Notes under the pieces: generated by a model
Told to the model about the DNA's origin: nothing
Seen by the model: the letters and a program-made list of their open reading frames with translations, nothing else
The model's database searches: none
Origin: Isoetes taiwanensis
Lineage: Eukaryota; Streptophyta; Lycopodiopsida; Isoetales; Isoetaceae
Assembly (NCBI GenBank): GCA_021234155.1
Contig: JAJEKV010000049.1
Coordinates: forward strand, 5,590,691 to 5,654,690
Length of the DNA stretch: 64,000 nucleotides
Direction of reading: 5' to 3'
Translations under genes and position numbers: made by a program
In this document: piece after piece, positions 1-14,100 of the stretch
Layout of the letters: every line of letters starts with the position of its first letter
Numbering within the stretch: the first letter of the stretch is position 1

Positions 1-1669
1 CGGTATGGTTTGTGCTAGAGTTTCCGCCTCATTGAATCATGCGCTTGTTCCTCAATAGTAACAATAAAATTTAAAGGACAAACTAAGCATGCATGGATCT
101 CAAATAAGAATGGGCACCTAAGACTACCGAAGTGTGGGGGCACTTTGCTCAAAGAAAAAAAATAGGGCTTTAAAGAGCATACACCAATGGAATTAAGCAT
201 AATCAGGACCCAATAATCCAAGGCTAGTAAGTGCTAATGGTTATGTCCTATGTTCTTATCCTCGCAAACAAATTATGTACTTTGAGATTTCATTAGGAAT
301 GAAAAGTGCTATATGAGCAAAGATGTACCAAGGCCCTTTTCATGGTGAAGGATTTTAAAAGCTTATATTTATAATTAAAATATATGGCTACCCATTGTCT
401 TGTGTAAAAAATCATTTTTCCACTATGAAAAATAAGACATGTTCCATTTAGGTTCGTATTAGGTTTGGATTGTAATGGAGTCTTATTTTATTCTGTGGAA
501 TTTCCCAGCCATAAAATATATATAAGACACCTAGTCTTATTTTAAAAATATATATGATGTGTTTTATTTTAAGGGTTTTCCACTAGTATTTTGTAAATAT
601 ATATTTTATGACTTCCATGCAATGGAAAAACAATGTTAAATTTGTGTTTTGTTTAGGCCCCTGAGTCACAAATGATGTCGATATGGTATATGACAAACAT
701 ATTTTCATACTCATATTGTGGAAAAAGGCCCTTAATTCTTTCTCGATTTTATATTGTAACTTTGTTTTATTTTTTTTTTCAAATTTTGATGTTTCATCAG
801 TTAAAAAGCGGTGCCTTCTAATCTGAGCAGACCAAAATTAGGATCATGTGGATGCTACATAAAGAAAGTAAAAGCAATGACATTTAGAGCCTGTTGGGTT
901 AAGGGTTTGTAAAACTTCAAAATAAGGGCCAGGATCAGAGCTAATACCGAACCATGGATATTTTATCCCAACCACGTAGCCTTTGCCTCTCAGTTTTCTA
1001 CATCCGCTTAAAGCATTAGAGCCAACAAAACAGCCCACAAATCTAAGTTTTTCTTAAAGATTGGAGCACAAAGATGCCTGATGATTCGAGATGACCGAAC
1101 CTGGCTTCATATTCGAGATTATTTTGAGAGGCAAGAAGCATCTATTATGTGAGATACTGGCCAAGATCGATCCGCCATAGATCCATTAATCTAAGAAATC
1201 TTGACAACATATGTTTTTTCCTTAAAATGTTGTATACACATGTCAACTCTAAAATCTTATTGCCTGCAAAAAATTAGGGTTCAAAAAACAAAATATTAAA
1301 AAAAATAAAAAAATGAATGATTATATAACGCTAGCATAAACATAGTTTGCCCAATTCGCTTAGCATTTTGGGGAGGGGTATATTGGCAATAGTGAGGACT
1401 AAGATTTCGCACTGTGATTGTATAGAAACGGTATGGGATTTAAGCAAGGTGAGAATTCAAGATTGATGGTATTGGCAGCAGAAAAGGGCATTGAAGTTTG
1501 AGGAGCTTATTGGCTTGGCGGGAGGATTTTCTCTGATTTTGCGGGTTTTGTTTGAGCATTCTATGCATGTGTGAAAGCTTTTACTTGGAAAGCATGTGAA
1601 GGTGGTCGGGCACCGGGCGAGCGACGCACGGTCAGTGGACATGCCGATATTAGGAAGAATTTATTAAGG
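1..1669. other. AT-rich intergenic stretch
   Basis: No open frame here resembles a known protein and no splice-like coding pattern is visible. The part from about 360 to 630 is very AT-rich and repeats short motifs built from TCTTATTTTA and AAATATATAT. I see no tRNA, no long terminal repeat and no transposon domain. Confidence 0.5.
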
Positions 1670-2539
1670 ACCGTTAGAGTTCAACTCAACCTTAAAAGAA
1701 GGATGAAAATCCAACAACCAGTGTGGTGATGAGTGTGGTGAATGGTGATCACCCCAACAAGTAATACCCACAAGGAAATAGTGATACACCTTATGGCGGA
1801 GAACCCCACAACAAAACATACTACTACGGGTCCTCGACATGTCCCCAAATGGACAATATTTATACGTACATTAAAAAAAGATTACCCTCCTCAAATCCAA
1901 ATGATCGATACAAACAAATTGGTCCAAATGACAAGGACGAAACAGAGCTCAGAATTCAAGGGTAAACTTTGGGAAAGTCGATATCTTGAGTTCCAGAACT
2001 CCTTCGCTTCGACCTCGCACCATAGCTCGCTGGATCAGACGAAACACATCTTTGATGTAGATGATTGTGTATTATGGAACTGTCACCTCATCTGTTTTAT
2101 GCAGAAAACGACCTGGTTGCAACCCAAAAATTCCTCCACAAATTCTCGCACTGGAGCTATGCCAACCAATCCCTTAGAATAGCACTTCTCTTTCAAGATA
2201 AGGCCCGAGATCCTTGCCGCTTCTCGGATTAGGCAAATACCCCTCTTCTCGGGAGTCATCAAGTAGAAAGTCCCACCCGGTAAATCTCTTTATCAATCGG
2301 TAAATGGGCCTTTCCATGGCTTTGAAATTTAGATAAATGTCGCTAGTGGTCCCGCAGACAACACCAATTGTTCTTCCTCAAAATGGATTTCTCGACAACT
2401 CAGAACTTGGTTTCTTTGAGAAGCTTTTTGCATTGCTTTTATGCCTCTATATTGAAGTTCCCGGCTTTCAGAGTCTCATCTCTTGCAATTGCAACAAATC
2501 ATCTCATCCTATTATGCACTTGATTTGAGTTGGAACTTC

Positions 2540-3180
2540 TCCTAAATTCTCATAATAAGGTAACTCCACAAAATGAACAACACAAAGGAATGTCCAAATG
2601 AATAGGCATCACAATGTAATCTATAAACCAATTCAAATGGTGTAAATCCTGTGAGCCAACTTGTAAGTACACCAAACTCATACAATTCGCTTAAGGCTTC
2701 ATACACTTTTTATTATCCCTTCACTGCTTTGGCCAAGATAGTTTCTAATTTTGTTATAGACTTTTGCCCATTGCTTTGTGGATAATAAGCGGTTTAAACG
2801 TGTTGAACACCAATCTTTTTTCTCGTTAATCGAAAGTACTACTTTTCCCATGAAATGACTTCCCTGGCCGTGACAAAGAATGGTTGAACACCAAACCCAG
2901 GAACAAATTATGATAAAGAAAGCTTCATCGTGGTATTTTCAGAAAGGCGTTTGTCGAATTGTTTCTGCACCAATTTCAGAAACATACATGTGGCTGCCAA
3001 GATATACTTATGACCTTTTAAAGATGGAGAATTGATAGCTCCAATGTAACCAACTCTACATATGAAATGACCAACACTTAAAATAGACAGCATATTATTG
3101 TGGCCTGCTAATTGTTTATGCCATTGACACTTCTCACATTTGCTAAACAAAGTCTCAGGTATCCTTGCAGCCAGAAAGGC
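2540..3180 (-). mobile_element. Integrase remnant of the outer gypsy element
   Basis: Minus-strand translation shows a zinc-finger end of the form CEKCQWHK followed by a stretch like GHKYILAAT. Downstream are YYPQSNGQ and TPFELVY, which are landmark integrase-core and post-core segments of Ty3/gypsy integrases. Broken. It lies in the order expected after the RT core at 4.2-4.8 kb. Confidence 0.75.
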
Positions 3181-4149
3181 TGGTCAATATCCCAATGAAG
3201 GACTGGCTTCCGCTTGTACTCCCCCAGAATCATGTGCTTGTCAAGAACAAATGAGTTTGCTTCATCGAACACATCTTAAGAGACCTTCCATAGTCCTCTC
3301 TTTATAAAGACAACAGCTTCATGCACCATAACCAGCTGCTTTGTACTCTAAGAGTACGCTTTCGTTGCTTGAAAACAGATGAAGGATAAGTCCGATCTTG
3401 CAACACCAGATATATTATATACCAAAGATCCACGTCCAATGAACTCTTGTAATACACCATTATCCGAACTGCTATCAAGGTTCAAGCTTCTCTTCTATTT
3501 CAGCACCACTACTCAAATAGGCACTTGATTATGAGCCTGAGCTACTCCTAACATACCAACTCAAATTCTTGTATGATAAGAGCTCATCTTGTAAACTTAG
3601 GATCTTGTGCATGTTTTATAGAATGCATGGCAATGGGTTCACATCCATAAGAATGTAAAGATATCAGAGATTTGCTGAATTCCATTGTGAAGAAGAAGAT
3701 AATGTCTAAATTTATTCAAGGCTCCACCTCTAATGCCAACCCAAGATGTCTATGGTGAGTCCACTGCCTTTGTGGAGTTAATAAACTGCCAGTGACTAGT
3801 AATTCACATCTACAATGCTTTTTGCTGGATTTTTCCTCGACATAGTATGACAGCCAAAGCTGTTCTCAAACAAGAAAGAATAAATGAAAGGGTCACTCAT
3901 TTGAAGGGACCAGCAAAGTTCTTCTTCAATTGTCCAAGGCACCATTCAAATGCTTCTTGAGCTGCCCTCCTTCCATCTCCGTACCTCGCCTCTGTTTCAT
4001 ACAATCCACAAGTGGTTATCGAAGTTACTTTAGTAAAATTGTGCAAATACTCTCCCACTAAACCTGAGTTGGCCATATATAAGCCTCAATTTGTGATATT
4101 TGTAGGTGGTTTAACTTCTCCAAGGCTGTAATCTACCATGATCCACTCT
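3181..4149 (-). mobile_element. Outer gypsy internal sequence, RNase H/connection region expected
   Basis: This stretch lies between the RT core and the integrase of the outer element, where the RNase H domain is expected. I could not recognise clear RNase H motifs in the decayed minus-strand frames. The assignment therefore rests on position only. Confidence 0.45.
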
Positions 4150-4790
4150 GTAACTCTTTTCAAACATAATTGCTCCAATAATTTTCTCCTCTCGTGAAGA
4201 AAATACACTTAGCAGGATTCATGCCATACAATCGCATCTTTCAAGAACTTTTCCTCAGATGATCCATGATCCCTCTGGATTCTAAAACACCTAAGTCATC
4301 TATAAAGACTCTCAAAAGTCTAAAATATCATGAAAGCATATGTCATAGCTCGGCTGAAAATGTGGCTGAGCATTTGTGAGGCCAAAGGTAATACCTTGTA
4401 AGCATAGATGCCAAAAGGTGTTCGAAAAGCCGCCATTGCTTGGATGTGGTGGATAGATTTGACTGACATATCCCAATAACCATCCAAGAACGAATAGGCC
4501 TGATTTCGCAACAATATCCAATAAAGTGTCTATGAATGGTGTAGGAAAATGATCTCTTTTGAGTAGCTTTGATTGATCCTTCGTAATAAATGCATACTGA
4601 TTGAGTTATTTGGCTTTCTCATCGGGACATGAACTGATCCAACTGGAATTTGGCACCCGTACAATAATCCTCAGCCCAAAAGCTTCACATAATCAGCCTA
4701 CTTGCTCTATTGTCGGACCTATTCGCTTTGAGTTTTGCTGACCGGTTTTTGATCCTTGCTCAAATCAATATATGCGAAATATTGAATCGG
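4150..4790 (-). mobile_element. Reverse-transcriptase core remnant of the outer gypsy element
   Basis: Minus-strand translation shows FLDGYWD, FRTPFGIYAYKVLP and FGLTNAQPHFQ, and then the catalytic-type FIDDLGV followed by RLYGMNPAKC. This is the motif order of Ty3/gypsy reverse transcriptases. Broken. The nested element begins directly at its upper edge (4,791). Confidence 0.8.
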
Positions 4791-5310
4791 TGAGTCCTGT
4801 GCCTCCCGGTACAGACTTATTCATGGACACGACAGACCAAATAAGCTCATGATCCTCAACAACAATGGTCGGGCCATCTGATAGTTCAGAATTGGGCGTT
4901 AGACCACGCAATAAAGCCTTGGTCAAGAACAAGAGGCCAGACAAGTGATCGGCCCGTCACCGCCTCAAGGCCGGGCCACAACAGCATCTATAAGCACTTC
5001 AAGAGGTACCAACATTCCAAGAATCAGGTTCTCCTTCCGTGAAGTCGGCACCGAAGATCACGGGAGTGTCGAGACAGCCCAAGGCCGGTTGTACTATATA
5101 TATGAGTAGAGTCAGCACACAGTTTTAGATGAGTTTTGAGTTCTATCTCCTTTCAGCTTTCTCTCTTATTGCAGAGCTCATGTATTTTCATCATTGAGAA
5201 CACAGCTTATCATCTTCGCCTCTTTGTTCCGTTGGCTTTTCTTCTTCTTCTTCTTGCAAACTCTGGCTGCGGACATAGTCCCCCTGACTTAGATCCATCG
5301 TGTCCTCACA
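4791..5310 (+). repeat. 5' LTR of the nested gypsy element
   Basis: It aligns over its length with 15,169-15,699. Shared blocks include the start (TG...GTCC.GTGCCTCCC), a GTACTATATATATGAG block that looks like a TATA region, and the AGCTCATGTATTTTCATCAT block. It ends at CCTCACA. The length is about 520 bp. Confidence 0.85.
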
Positions 5311-5859
5311 GGTCGTCTTTCCAGGAGTTCCCCAACCTGTGACCCTAAACACTGCCACGCTGGTCCGATTCTATCCTGTTTCTTCCGCTCGCCATGTCCG
5401 TCCGGTAATTTCATGCCGGCGAACCCTTTCGCTTTGGTACGCCTATCACGAAACCGTTTCACATGTATGAACTGCTTATGACATAGAGGAGGCCATCTTT
5501 CGCCCAGGGCCTCAATACACCTGCGCACCGGTTCCTGCCTTCGCCCCGCCTCGCTACTCCCTGCTGCGTAAACATTGTCGCCACAACCTCGGGCCCTCAT
5601 CGACAAGAGCTCATCGCTCAACCTTCTCAACCGTGAGACTTACATACCCCGTAATATTTCATCCATCGGTCTTCAGCCATACGCCTCTTCCTTCATAACC
5701 ATCATTCTCGGTGGGCATCGGCTATCCATTATCGCCTCCTTTAGCGCTTCACCAGAATATCCTTCGCTTTCCCACCGCCTGCCATAACCTATCATCTCAA
5801 AACCACGTTCCCAGTTTACTTCCGCTTTCAACTACTACCTTTCATCGTGGTCTCCGCTG

Positions 5860-7240
5860 TCTATGCCATCCCCACTCAACTCAATATCTCCTCACTATTT
5901 AACGTTCTGCCCGCCCAAGCACTTTTCACATCTACCTTTCGTGACTGGGAATCGACTTATCCCACCTTTGGCAACACTTAAAGGCAAACCGTTAGACCAA
6001 AGTGCTCTCAAAGCCCACATGGAAGAATTTGGTGCTCTTAGTCGTCTCTAAATGACATGCGCATCCCCAATCAAATTCCACATTCTTCCGCACTCACTCC
6101 TCAAGGTGGGTTTCTCCTCATCACTGCCCATGTCCAACAAAAGCTATCGGGAAACAAGATCGGTCCAAATGCGCAAGACTGTCAGTTCTCACATGGACTA
6201 CTTGACATGACCAATCATCTCAAGCAACCTAATGGAATCAACAAGGTTTTCCACTGAGGTCAGCTTCCGATTTTTATGGATCGACTTCATATATTCTCAA
6301 GGTGGCTCAAGGAGTGTTCCCACACAGAGCTGTGATTTTAACCGGTTTCTCCAAGGACTTCCCTCCGGCTTATTCGACTCATGATCAATACTCAAGGCCC
6401 CAAGACTTTGGAGCAGGCTATAGACCTTGTCAATCACTCACAATGTTTTCTCCCCGAGGCGGCTCTTCAAGAGCTCCCGCTCATTCCACTGCCATGGTTC
6501 CACAAAAACGGCCGTTTCAAATTTCAACACGCTTAATCCACACAATAAATCCGGTGCCATATTTGCAAATACCAAGGCCATTTGGCAAATGAGTGCAACT
6601 CCACCAATGGCCCGCCTCATTGTGTTTATGCAACATGTGCAATCATGCCACGGAAGAGTGCACTCGCACTCATCCCACACCGCGCCGCAACAAAATGGTT
6701 TATCAAGTGCAAACCACACCTCAAAGAATAATCCGCATTATCGCCAGCCTCACCACTTCAGCAACCCACTCAACTCTATCGAAATGTGAGCAACTACGGG
6801 ATCCAACCAACGCCCTCCTTTGATCCTTCTAAAGCTCGTTAATCACCGCCAAGAATGGGGTCATACCACCACTCGCTGTCCTCAACTTCCACAAGTTCGC
6901 ACAGCCTTTCCTCGGGCACAAATCGTATTCACATCGGTCCTTCCTCGGCTTACAACTCGATTGCTAATGGCAAGCAAGGCCCCAGACCGCTTCTAAGAAG
7001 CCACCACGAGCCAAAGAATCACGCTTATCAACCAGCTCCAAAGAAATCAACCTCACCGATCAACAAGCACAAGAGGAAATTTTTCGTGCACTTAATCCTC
7101 CGGGTCCACCACCAAATTGGGTTGGTTTAGTTTCACGCCGCACAAGGCATCACGCCCTTGACCATTATTCAATGGCACGCGAACCTCGCTTTTGCGGTGA
7201 CACCATTCCTCATGAGGACGAAAAAAGGTTCACTTTGCAC
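5860..7240 (+). mobile_element. gag region remnant with CCHC zinc knuckle (nested element)
   Basis: A complete C-X2-C-X4-H-X4-C zinc knuckle (CHICKYQGHLANEC) is encoded at 6,555-6,596. This is the nucleic-acid-binding motif typical of retrotransposon gag. The surrounding region is the gag position between the 5' LTR/leader and the protease-like segment. Broken. Confidence 0.7.
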
Positions 7241-7664
7241 CTGACTTGGAGAAGCTTATGCCACATGTCATGCCCAAAGTTCGACAAAGCATTTTGAACC
7301 TCATGCAAGCCGCCAAGGCCGCACTTTGGCAAATGTTCATGCCACCACCGAGCTCAACAAAGACAAGATACCCTTCCACATCTCAACCTCCACGCCTCGA
7401 CGTGATCCCAATATTGCCGCCGAGGTTGACTTACTCAAAGAAGTTGCCGCCTCACTACCACACGCACTCCGCACTGCTGGAACCAGCAGATCCTTTTTCT
7501 CATGTGCCTCTAGAACTCCAAGAGGAGCTAGCCAAGATCAAAATTCCTTTAAGCTTGGCCACCATTTTGAAACTCGTCCCGCCTCAAGGACCGGCTTACC
7601 ACTCCCAACCGCTTTTAGTTGGGGCTGTGGTTACCTCTACACCCACGGCCCATGCCACGGTGGG

Positions 7665-7960
7665 TAATCAGCCAAGTCAACCATGTTCAAATAGATGGAG
7701 GTAGCCGCCAATCTCATCACGGATAAACTCCTCAAGAAACAAATGGGCATCACACAACTCTTTCGCGTGCCCCATATGACATCAAATTGGCTAATGGCCA
7801 TATCACGCACCCCTCAAGGCCACACCTATTCTTCACATCAACATTGGTGATCTCCGCTTCCCCATGGAATTTGGAGTTTGGAAAGTCGGGCTAAGATCCC
7901 TGTGACTATGAAATGCTGGTCGGCAGACCTTTTCTCCGCCAGTAAAGAGTATCCATTATC
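7665..7960 (+). mobile_element. Protease-like segment (nested element)
   Basis: Plus-strand frames show an IDGGSRANLIT stretch, which resembles the active-site neighbourhood of plant gypsy retropepsin-like domains, and later a segment ending near VGRPF. Its position between gag and reverse transcriptase agrees. Broken. Confidence 0.55.
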
Positions 7961-8599
7961 GGGCCACCACCGCTTAGTCATCACCGATGGTCATCTCAAT
8001 GCCACCATGGACTTGCAAACAGCGGATCATTTCTGTTGACAATGCGGAACCCTCTCTCTCGCATTACGTATTCAAGAAGCTCGTAATATTTATCAAGTTC
8101 AGGCTCCACCCGCGAAGTTCCGCCTCTCGCCCTCCTACCCCTAATATGCCGATCCTTGGGGAGAAATGACTTTGATCGTGACCAGGTGGGCTGCTTTGCT
8201 TGACCCCTACCGGCTCCTTGCAATCGAATCCAACGCTTGATCACTTTTCGATATCGCACCTCCTCGCCACTCCCCGATGTACACGCCGCCATGAAGCAAC
8301 CTCTCTCATTGATGAAACCGAAAGCAACCCTCTTTTTCACCACGCAGTGCCACGCGATCCGTTATGCTCCAACCTCCTCGCACACATTGTCCAGATACCG
8401 GCAATACCCCATATTCGCACTCCGTGGTCGAGATTGTGGACGCCGCAACAATCAACCCGTCCCGCATTGCCGCAAATCTTCCGGGTCCTTATCGTAACAG
8501 TAGGCCGCCAAGCCGCTCAAGAAATTCAAACACCTTTTCCGAGTTACAAAGATCTTCTGGAATCAACAAAAGCTTGGGGAACTCACCATTCCTACCAAA

Positions 8600-9450
8600 T
8601 CTGATGCACGACCAGTGTAGCAACGACAGCATGTGCTCAACCCTAATTACCGCGGATCGCCAAGGCGAAATTGACAAACTCCTTTGCCGTTGTGTTTGAT
8701 CTATGAGGTCAAACATTCTCAATGGGTGAGCCCCATCGTCATTGCCCTTAAACACAATGGTAAGATCCGCGTCTGTGTGGACTATCGGAAACTTAATCGC
8801 CACCGAGCGCGATCATTTTCCACTTCCCTTCACAGCACGTGTTCTCGAAGAGGTGGCCGGACATGAGATGTACCCCTTTATGGATGGTTTTTCCGCTACA
8901 ATCGATCTCAATCAAAGAATCTGATCAACTCAAGACCACTTTCACCACCCCGGGGGGCACTTTTTGCCTACAAGGTGGTTCCTTTTGATTATCAAACTCT
9001 CCATCAACGCTTCAACGCATCATGCTCTCGCGTTTTCATGATTTCATGAAGGAAAATCCCTTCTTGCAAATTTTTCAAGATGACTTCTCTCGCCTTACGC
9101 CCCATGGCTGACCATTTGGATAAATTGAACTCGCCTTCCCGTAAATGTGATGAGTCCGCATTAGTCTCAATCCCGAGAAATGCACCTTTAAGGCCACCTC
9201 CGGGTGTTCTCAGGCCATGTTGTCGCAAAGGTGTATCACCACGATCCTCGCCAAAATCGGGCCAGTGCTCAAGGCTCAAGCACCAGCCAATATCAAGGAG
9301 ACACGCTCTTTCCTGGGTAAGGTCAATTATTACTCCACCTTCATACCGGATCGGCAGCCATTGCATCCCATTCATAAACTCACGGGTGACGAATCCACCG
9401 GGCTTGGAATTCCCAAAGCGGAAGTCGCTTTCCAACAAATGGAAGCTTTT
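8600..9450 (+). mobile_element. Reverse-transcriptase remnant (nested element)
   Basis: Motifs seen include WVSPIVIALKHNGKIRVCVD followed by YRKLN, then PFMDGFSATIDLNQ, and further on SFLGKVNYYSTFIPD. The order and wording are those of Ty3/gypsy RT domains, finger-palm first and then the connection to RNase H. Broken. Confidence 0.85.
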
Positions 9451-9459
9451 ACTTACTCG

Positions 9460-9900
9460 TGCACCGGTTCTTGTTCCTCCTCAATGGGACAAGCCCTTTC
9501 ATGTTCATGTAGATGTCTCTGCTTGCTATTGGAGCTGTTCTTTCAAGAATATGATGCGACACCGACAAACCAAATCGCCACGCCACCGAAAACTCAATTC
9601 TCACGAAATGCTAACTATTCTCGCCACCTGAGCGTGAAGCTTTGGGTCTCATTTTCTGGTCCAACGCTTCCATTACCTTTTGGGCAGTCAAATCAAGTTC
9701 TTTGTGGACCACCAAGCACTCCTCTATTTGATCAACAAGTCCACGCCCACGGGCCGCATTGCTCGTTGGGTCCTTCTTCTCCAAGAATTTGCTCCTTTTG
9801 AAATCGTTCATAAGGCCGGCAAATCTCATGTTGTTCCGATTATCTTTCACGCATCCACACGATGATCCCTCAACCGGAGTCTCGACGCCTTTCCTCGATG
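9460..9900 (+). mobile_element. RNase H remnant (nested element)
   Basis: The segment FFVDHQALLYLINKSTPTGR followed by IARWVLLLQEF and HKAGKSHVV is the diagnostic C-terminal half of Ty3/gypsy RNase H. Broken. Confidence 0.85.
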
Positions 9901-10079
9901 CTCTCGCTCTTTTTAGTCACGGCAACACCACATTGGTTCCATGATTTTCAAGCAGCATTCCTCACGTGCTCTTCCACCGTAAGACGACGCCTTCTCTCCC
10001 GCCAAGCGACAAACCTGTCGCCATCAATTTCTCCGAGAGGTCCGTGACTACACCATGGTTGCCGGACATCTCTACAAAA

Positions 10080-11140
10080 GGGTAAGGACACCATCCTTCG
10101 ACGCTGTGTTCTACCTCATGAAGTTCCGTGATATTGTTCGAGAAGCTCATCAAGGGGCTCCTGGGTGGTCATTTTCATGGTGACACCATGGCACGCAAAA
10201 TCCTTCTAGCCGGGTATTATTGGCCCACGCTCTTCAAAGATGCTCACCACGCCCACACGCAGACGCTTTGCCGCTGGTGGACGCCCCTACCGCCCGCGGA
10301 CGCTTTCCTTTGACGCCGGCCACCCACTTCCCTTCAAAGAATGGGGAATGGACTTTGTGGGACCTATAGATCCTCCCCCGCTGCACACCCGCGTCTGCTA
10401 CATTCTCGTTCTCACCGACCACGCTACCAAATGGGCGGAAGCTTGTGCACTTCCTGCATAACACCGCAGCAAAAGCAGCTTAGAGTCCTCTATCAACAAA
10501 TTATCACGCTGATTTGGTCGCCCTACCTGAGCCGGTCATGACCGTGGTGTTCATTTCATCAATCATACTATCAAGGAGCCGACGGATTATCTCCCTCGAT
10601 ACATCATCACAAGAGCACACCTTACTATCCTCAAGGTAATGGTTTGGCGTAGCACCAACAAAACTCGTCACCATTCTCAAGAAAAATTTGTGACGCTTCC
10701 CGCATTTATTGGCGCATAAAACTTCCTATCGTTTTTTGGGCCTACAATACTTGTTTCAAAATTGCTACCGGGTCACACTTTTAAATTGGTTTATGGTCGA
10801 AGCTCTCATGCCGCTTTGAATACATCCTTCCAACACTGCTTTCAACCGCAACACGCTTCATAATCCACCCGCCGCACTCAAAGAAAGGGTCTATCAATTA
10901 GAACAGTTGGATGAACTTCGACGGGATGCTTATATTCGTGTTCTTCATGGACAACAGCTTGCAAAAAATCTTTACATGACAAACGCCCCAAGACAAAAAC
11001 ATTCAAAGAAGGCGATTTGGTTCTTCTTTATGATTCCGTGTACAAAAAATTTTTCCTGTAAACTCAAGTTTCGCTGGCTTGGCCCTTATCAAATTGTTCA
11101 AGTGGTTAGACCAAGCGCTTCCAACCGGCTGAGTTAGATG
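10080..11140 (+). mobile_element. Integrase remnant (nested element)
   Basis: The zinc-binding region is visible as HGDTMARKILLAGYYWPTLF, with downstream His and Cys residues. The core opens with FKEWGMDFVGPIDPP and then ILVLTDHATKWAEA. The C-terminal part has LKFRWLGPYQIVQVV. This is a Ty3/gypsy integrase in the expected place. Broken. Confidence 0.85.
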
Positions 11141-11149
11141 GCACTCCAT

Positions 11150-14100
11150 TACCTACATTGGTTAATGGTTTTCGCCTCAAAAGCATTTCATCACACGTAA
11201 AAGTGAACATCAACACACGAGACAGCTTCAAGAAGCAAACACCACGTAAAAGTGACTAGAAAGGCTGATCTTATATTATAGTGGAGATTTTTTACAAAAT
11301 GTGGGCGCAACCCAGCTATTTCCGCTTATGGGCACCGCCTCTATATACAAAAACGGCTCAGAGCCCCATCTACTAAGTCCTAAGAGGAAAACCCCCTACT
11401 CCTGGTTCGGAGCGAGGTGATGCGAGGAGATGGTAGAGGTTCTGCCCGATCCCAAATAAGGTGCGTAACCACCTCCATCCCGCTGGTCTTCGGGTCGATG
11501 TTCAGCCATCCCGACACCAGCCGCCCATTCAATGCCACCGGTTGTGGCAGCCAGAGATCCGCATAATTCATCTTGCAAGTGATCAACTCCCAGTTAGTGG
11601 GCATAGTGCGCCTTTCGCTCAAGCCGCCGAAGCAGCCATATACCGAGCGCCATCGATGCCTTTTGTTACTCCTCGGTTCATCTTATATAGCCAATCGAGG
11701 AACTCCTTGTTGACGGGACCAATCACACAAATCGCCAACGTGTTTGCAATGCAAGGTCGCTTTCTAAAATGAGAATCTTTTCTCCCGCCGCATATCTAGC
11801 CATGGTACCTTTCCGACACATTCCTTTTAATGATATCCCACTTCGAGTTGCCGTAATTAAATGCCATTCCTTCTTTTCACGCCCGTCGAACATTAATGTG
11901 TGTCCTTTGCCACCGTCACATCCGATCCTTCTTTCACGCCTCATCCTCACCGCTCATTGCTTCTCCCTTTACGCTTTTTTGGGACTTAGCCAAATTTTTG
12001 CCTCTCCATACCCTTTTTCTTGGCATCTTTTGACACTGCACCATCAACGGTTCGAAGTTTCGCCCTCTTCATACCTCTTCGCTCCAGTTAGTAGCGCCTA
12101 AAACCTTTTCGCTCTTCTCATGCTCTTTGTCCTCCGTGGCTTCGACTTTTTGCCCTCCGCCTTTGGAATCACTCTTCGCTTTCGCAAATCGCTACCATGG
12201 CTGCCCCAAGATTTTCTACACTTCAAGCCACCGCCCCCAAGGATCCGCTCTTTTGCATCTAGATCTTTCTTGACGCCCACCTTCCGTGAAGCCCTTTGTT
12301 GGCCCAAATAAAGAAGTCGCCGAATCGACACCAGCTTTTTACGAATTCTCTCAAATGGAACTTCCGGCCCAAATCCTCGACCGCTTGAAGCAGTTCATCG
12401 CCAATATCGCTTAACGTACCGCAAGGCTACACCACCGTGGTCGATGGCACCACCATTTCACCGACTCAACATTTGATTTCGAGGTATTTCATATTCCCTT
12501 GCACACCCCTTGTGTATCATGGTTCCGCTATATACAGATCTCGATGTCACGAGTTTGGTGCACCTCGCTATCATGCCAATGTCCATCGTCCCACCAATAT
12601 CGACAAGCCTCACGAAAACCTTTGTTAAATTTCGTGGCGAAAGTTCCTTGGGTATTCTATCAAGAACACCCATATCAATAAGCCTTTCTATAACCTGGTC
12701 CTCACCGCTACACACCCAAACACCACATAGATTGGCCCCAAATGATGTTCTATCGTCTTCTCCAAGAAATGGACCGCCTTTAGGGGTACCACTTCCATTT
12801 CTGCTTTCGTGGGAGGCCACTTTCAAGCCCTCATCCGTCACTACTTCCTCCCACACCACCAAATTCTCATAATTCCACCAGCCCCTTCCAATAACTCACC
12901 ACTAAGTTGGCACTTCACGCCCGCCTTTCCCTGGTCATGTCCAAAGTCCGCACACCCATGTCACCGCTCTCCTCCTCCGCTACACCATCCACTTCACACC
13001 ATTTTTCCCAAACATCACAAACCGTGCAACAAATGGCTCCACCACCACAACACCCTCGCCGGCTTGTTGTATCAAGATCGCCAGGATGCTCAAGCCGCCG
13101 CTTCCTCAAGTTACAAGAATCCCAAGACGCCTTATGAGCGGGGTTCAACGGGCACTAGAAGCCTCTCGATGCGGTACGCACCAGACCTTCAAGTCTGAAC
13201 CTGCCCAAGTTGCAACTTTGAGGCCAACTTCAAGCCAAGCATGAAGCTCTCTTGTGCTCATGCAGATCTCAAAAGTGCACAAGCTCAAGTCACCCAACTT
13301 GCGGATCAACGTGCCTCAGCCCAATCGAAATTCGGACTCTATTGAGCACAACAAGTCCAAAGCCGCTCTCCTAAGTACCAAGGACGCAGATATTGCTAAG
13401 CTCAACGCCTTGTACTCCAACTTTGTGAAAATTTCAGCACTCAAGTTCAAAACCTTACAGAATCGGGATGCTCAAGTCGCCTCCTTGATCGCTCGGCCTT
13501 TTCACACCACTGAACCCTCGGCTCACCTCTCTTCAAGATCGCCTTTTTACGAGGTGCGTAAAAGAAAGATACCAATGACGCTGAGATTGCCGTGGTTTCG
13601 TCTCAATACTCCAGGAAATCCTCCTCCCAGTCAACACTTCTCGAAATTCCGCGGACTGGGCCACGCCGCCTGCTCGAAAAGGGACAACCGAATCCGAGAT
13701 CTTGAACAACAAATTGGCAGAAGCTATTCACTGGCCGATGAGGCTCAGCAAAACTTGATCGCCCATACCGCCATTCTTAATGTAATGCCTCGTTGACTTC
13801 CCGTTCCTTCCTCGCTATCACGATTATGTGGTTGCTCGTCGCCACCTCTTCCTTTCAAAGTGGCATGCGGCTAGATGGACTGTGGATATCCCCCGAAAGC
13901 AAAGGTGCATTTTCTTCGGATTTGGCCGAAACTCTCCATTGAAGACAAAGGGTTGTTGTGCCGGCCCTTGTGGTCTTTGATCTCATACACCGTGGCCGAT
14001 CCGCACTTTATCACCTTTAGAGTGGTTCAGCCCATGGCTTACATATTTCATGATTTCTATCCGGGTGATACACAGGAACACTTTGGAAATGGGCCACGCC

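Noticed and set aside
1742-2182. 146-codon plus-strand frame as a gene
   Set aside because: It lies in the terminal repeat/3' region of the outer gypsy fossil and has no domain.
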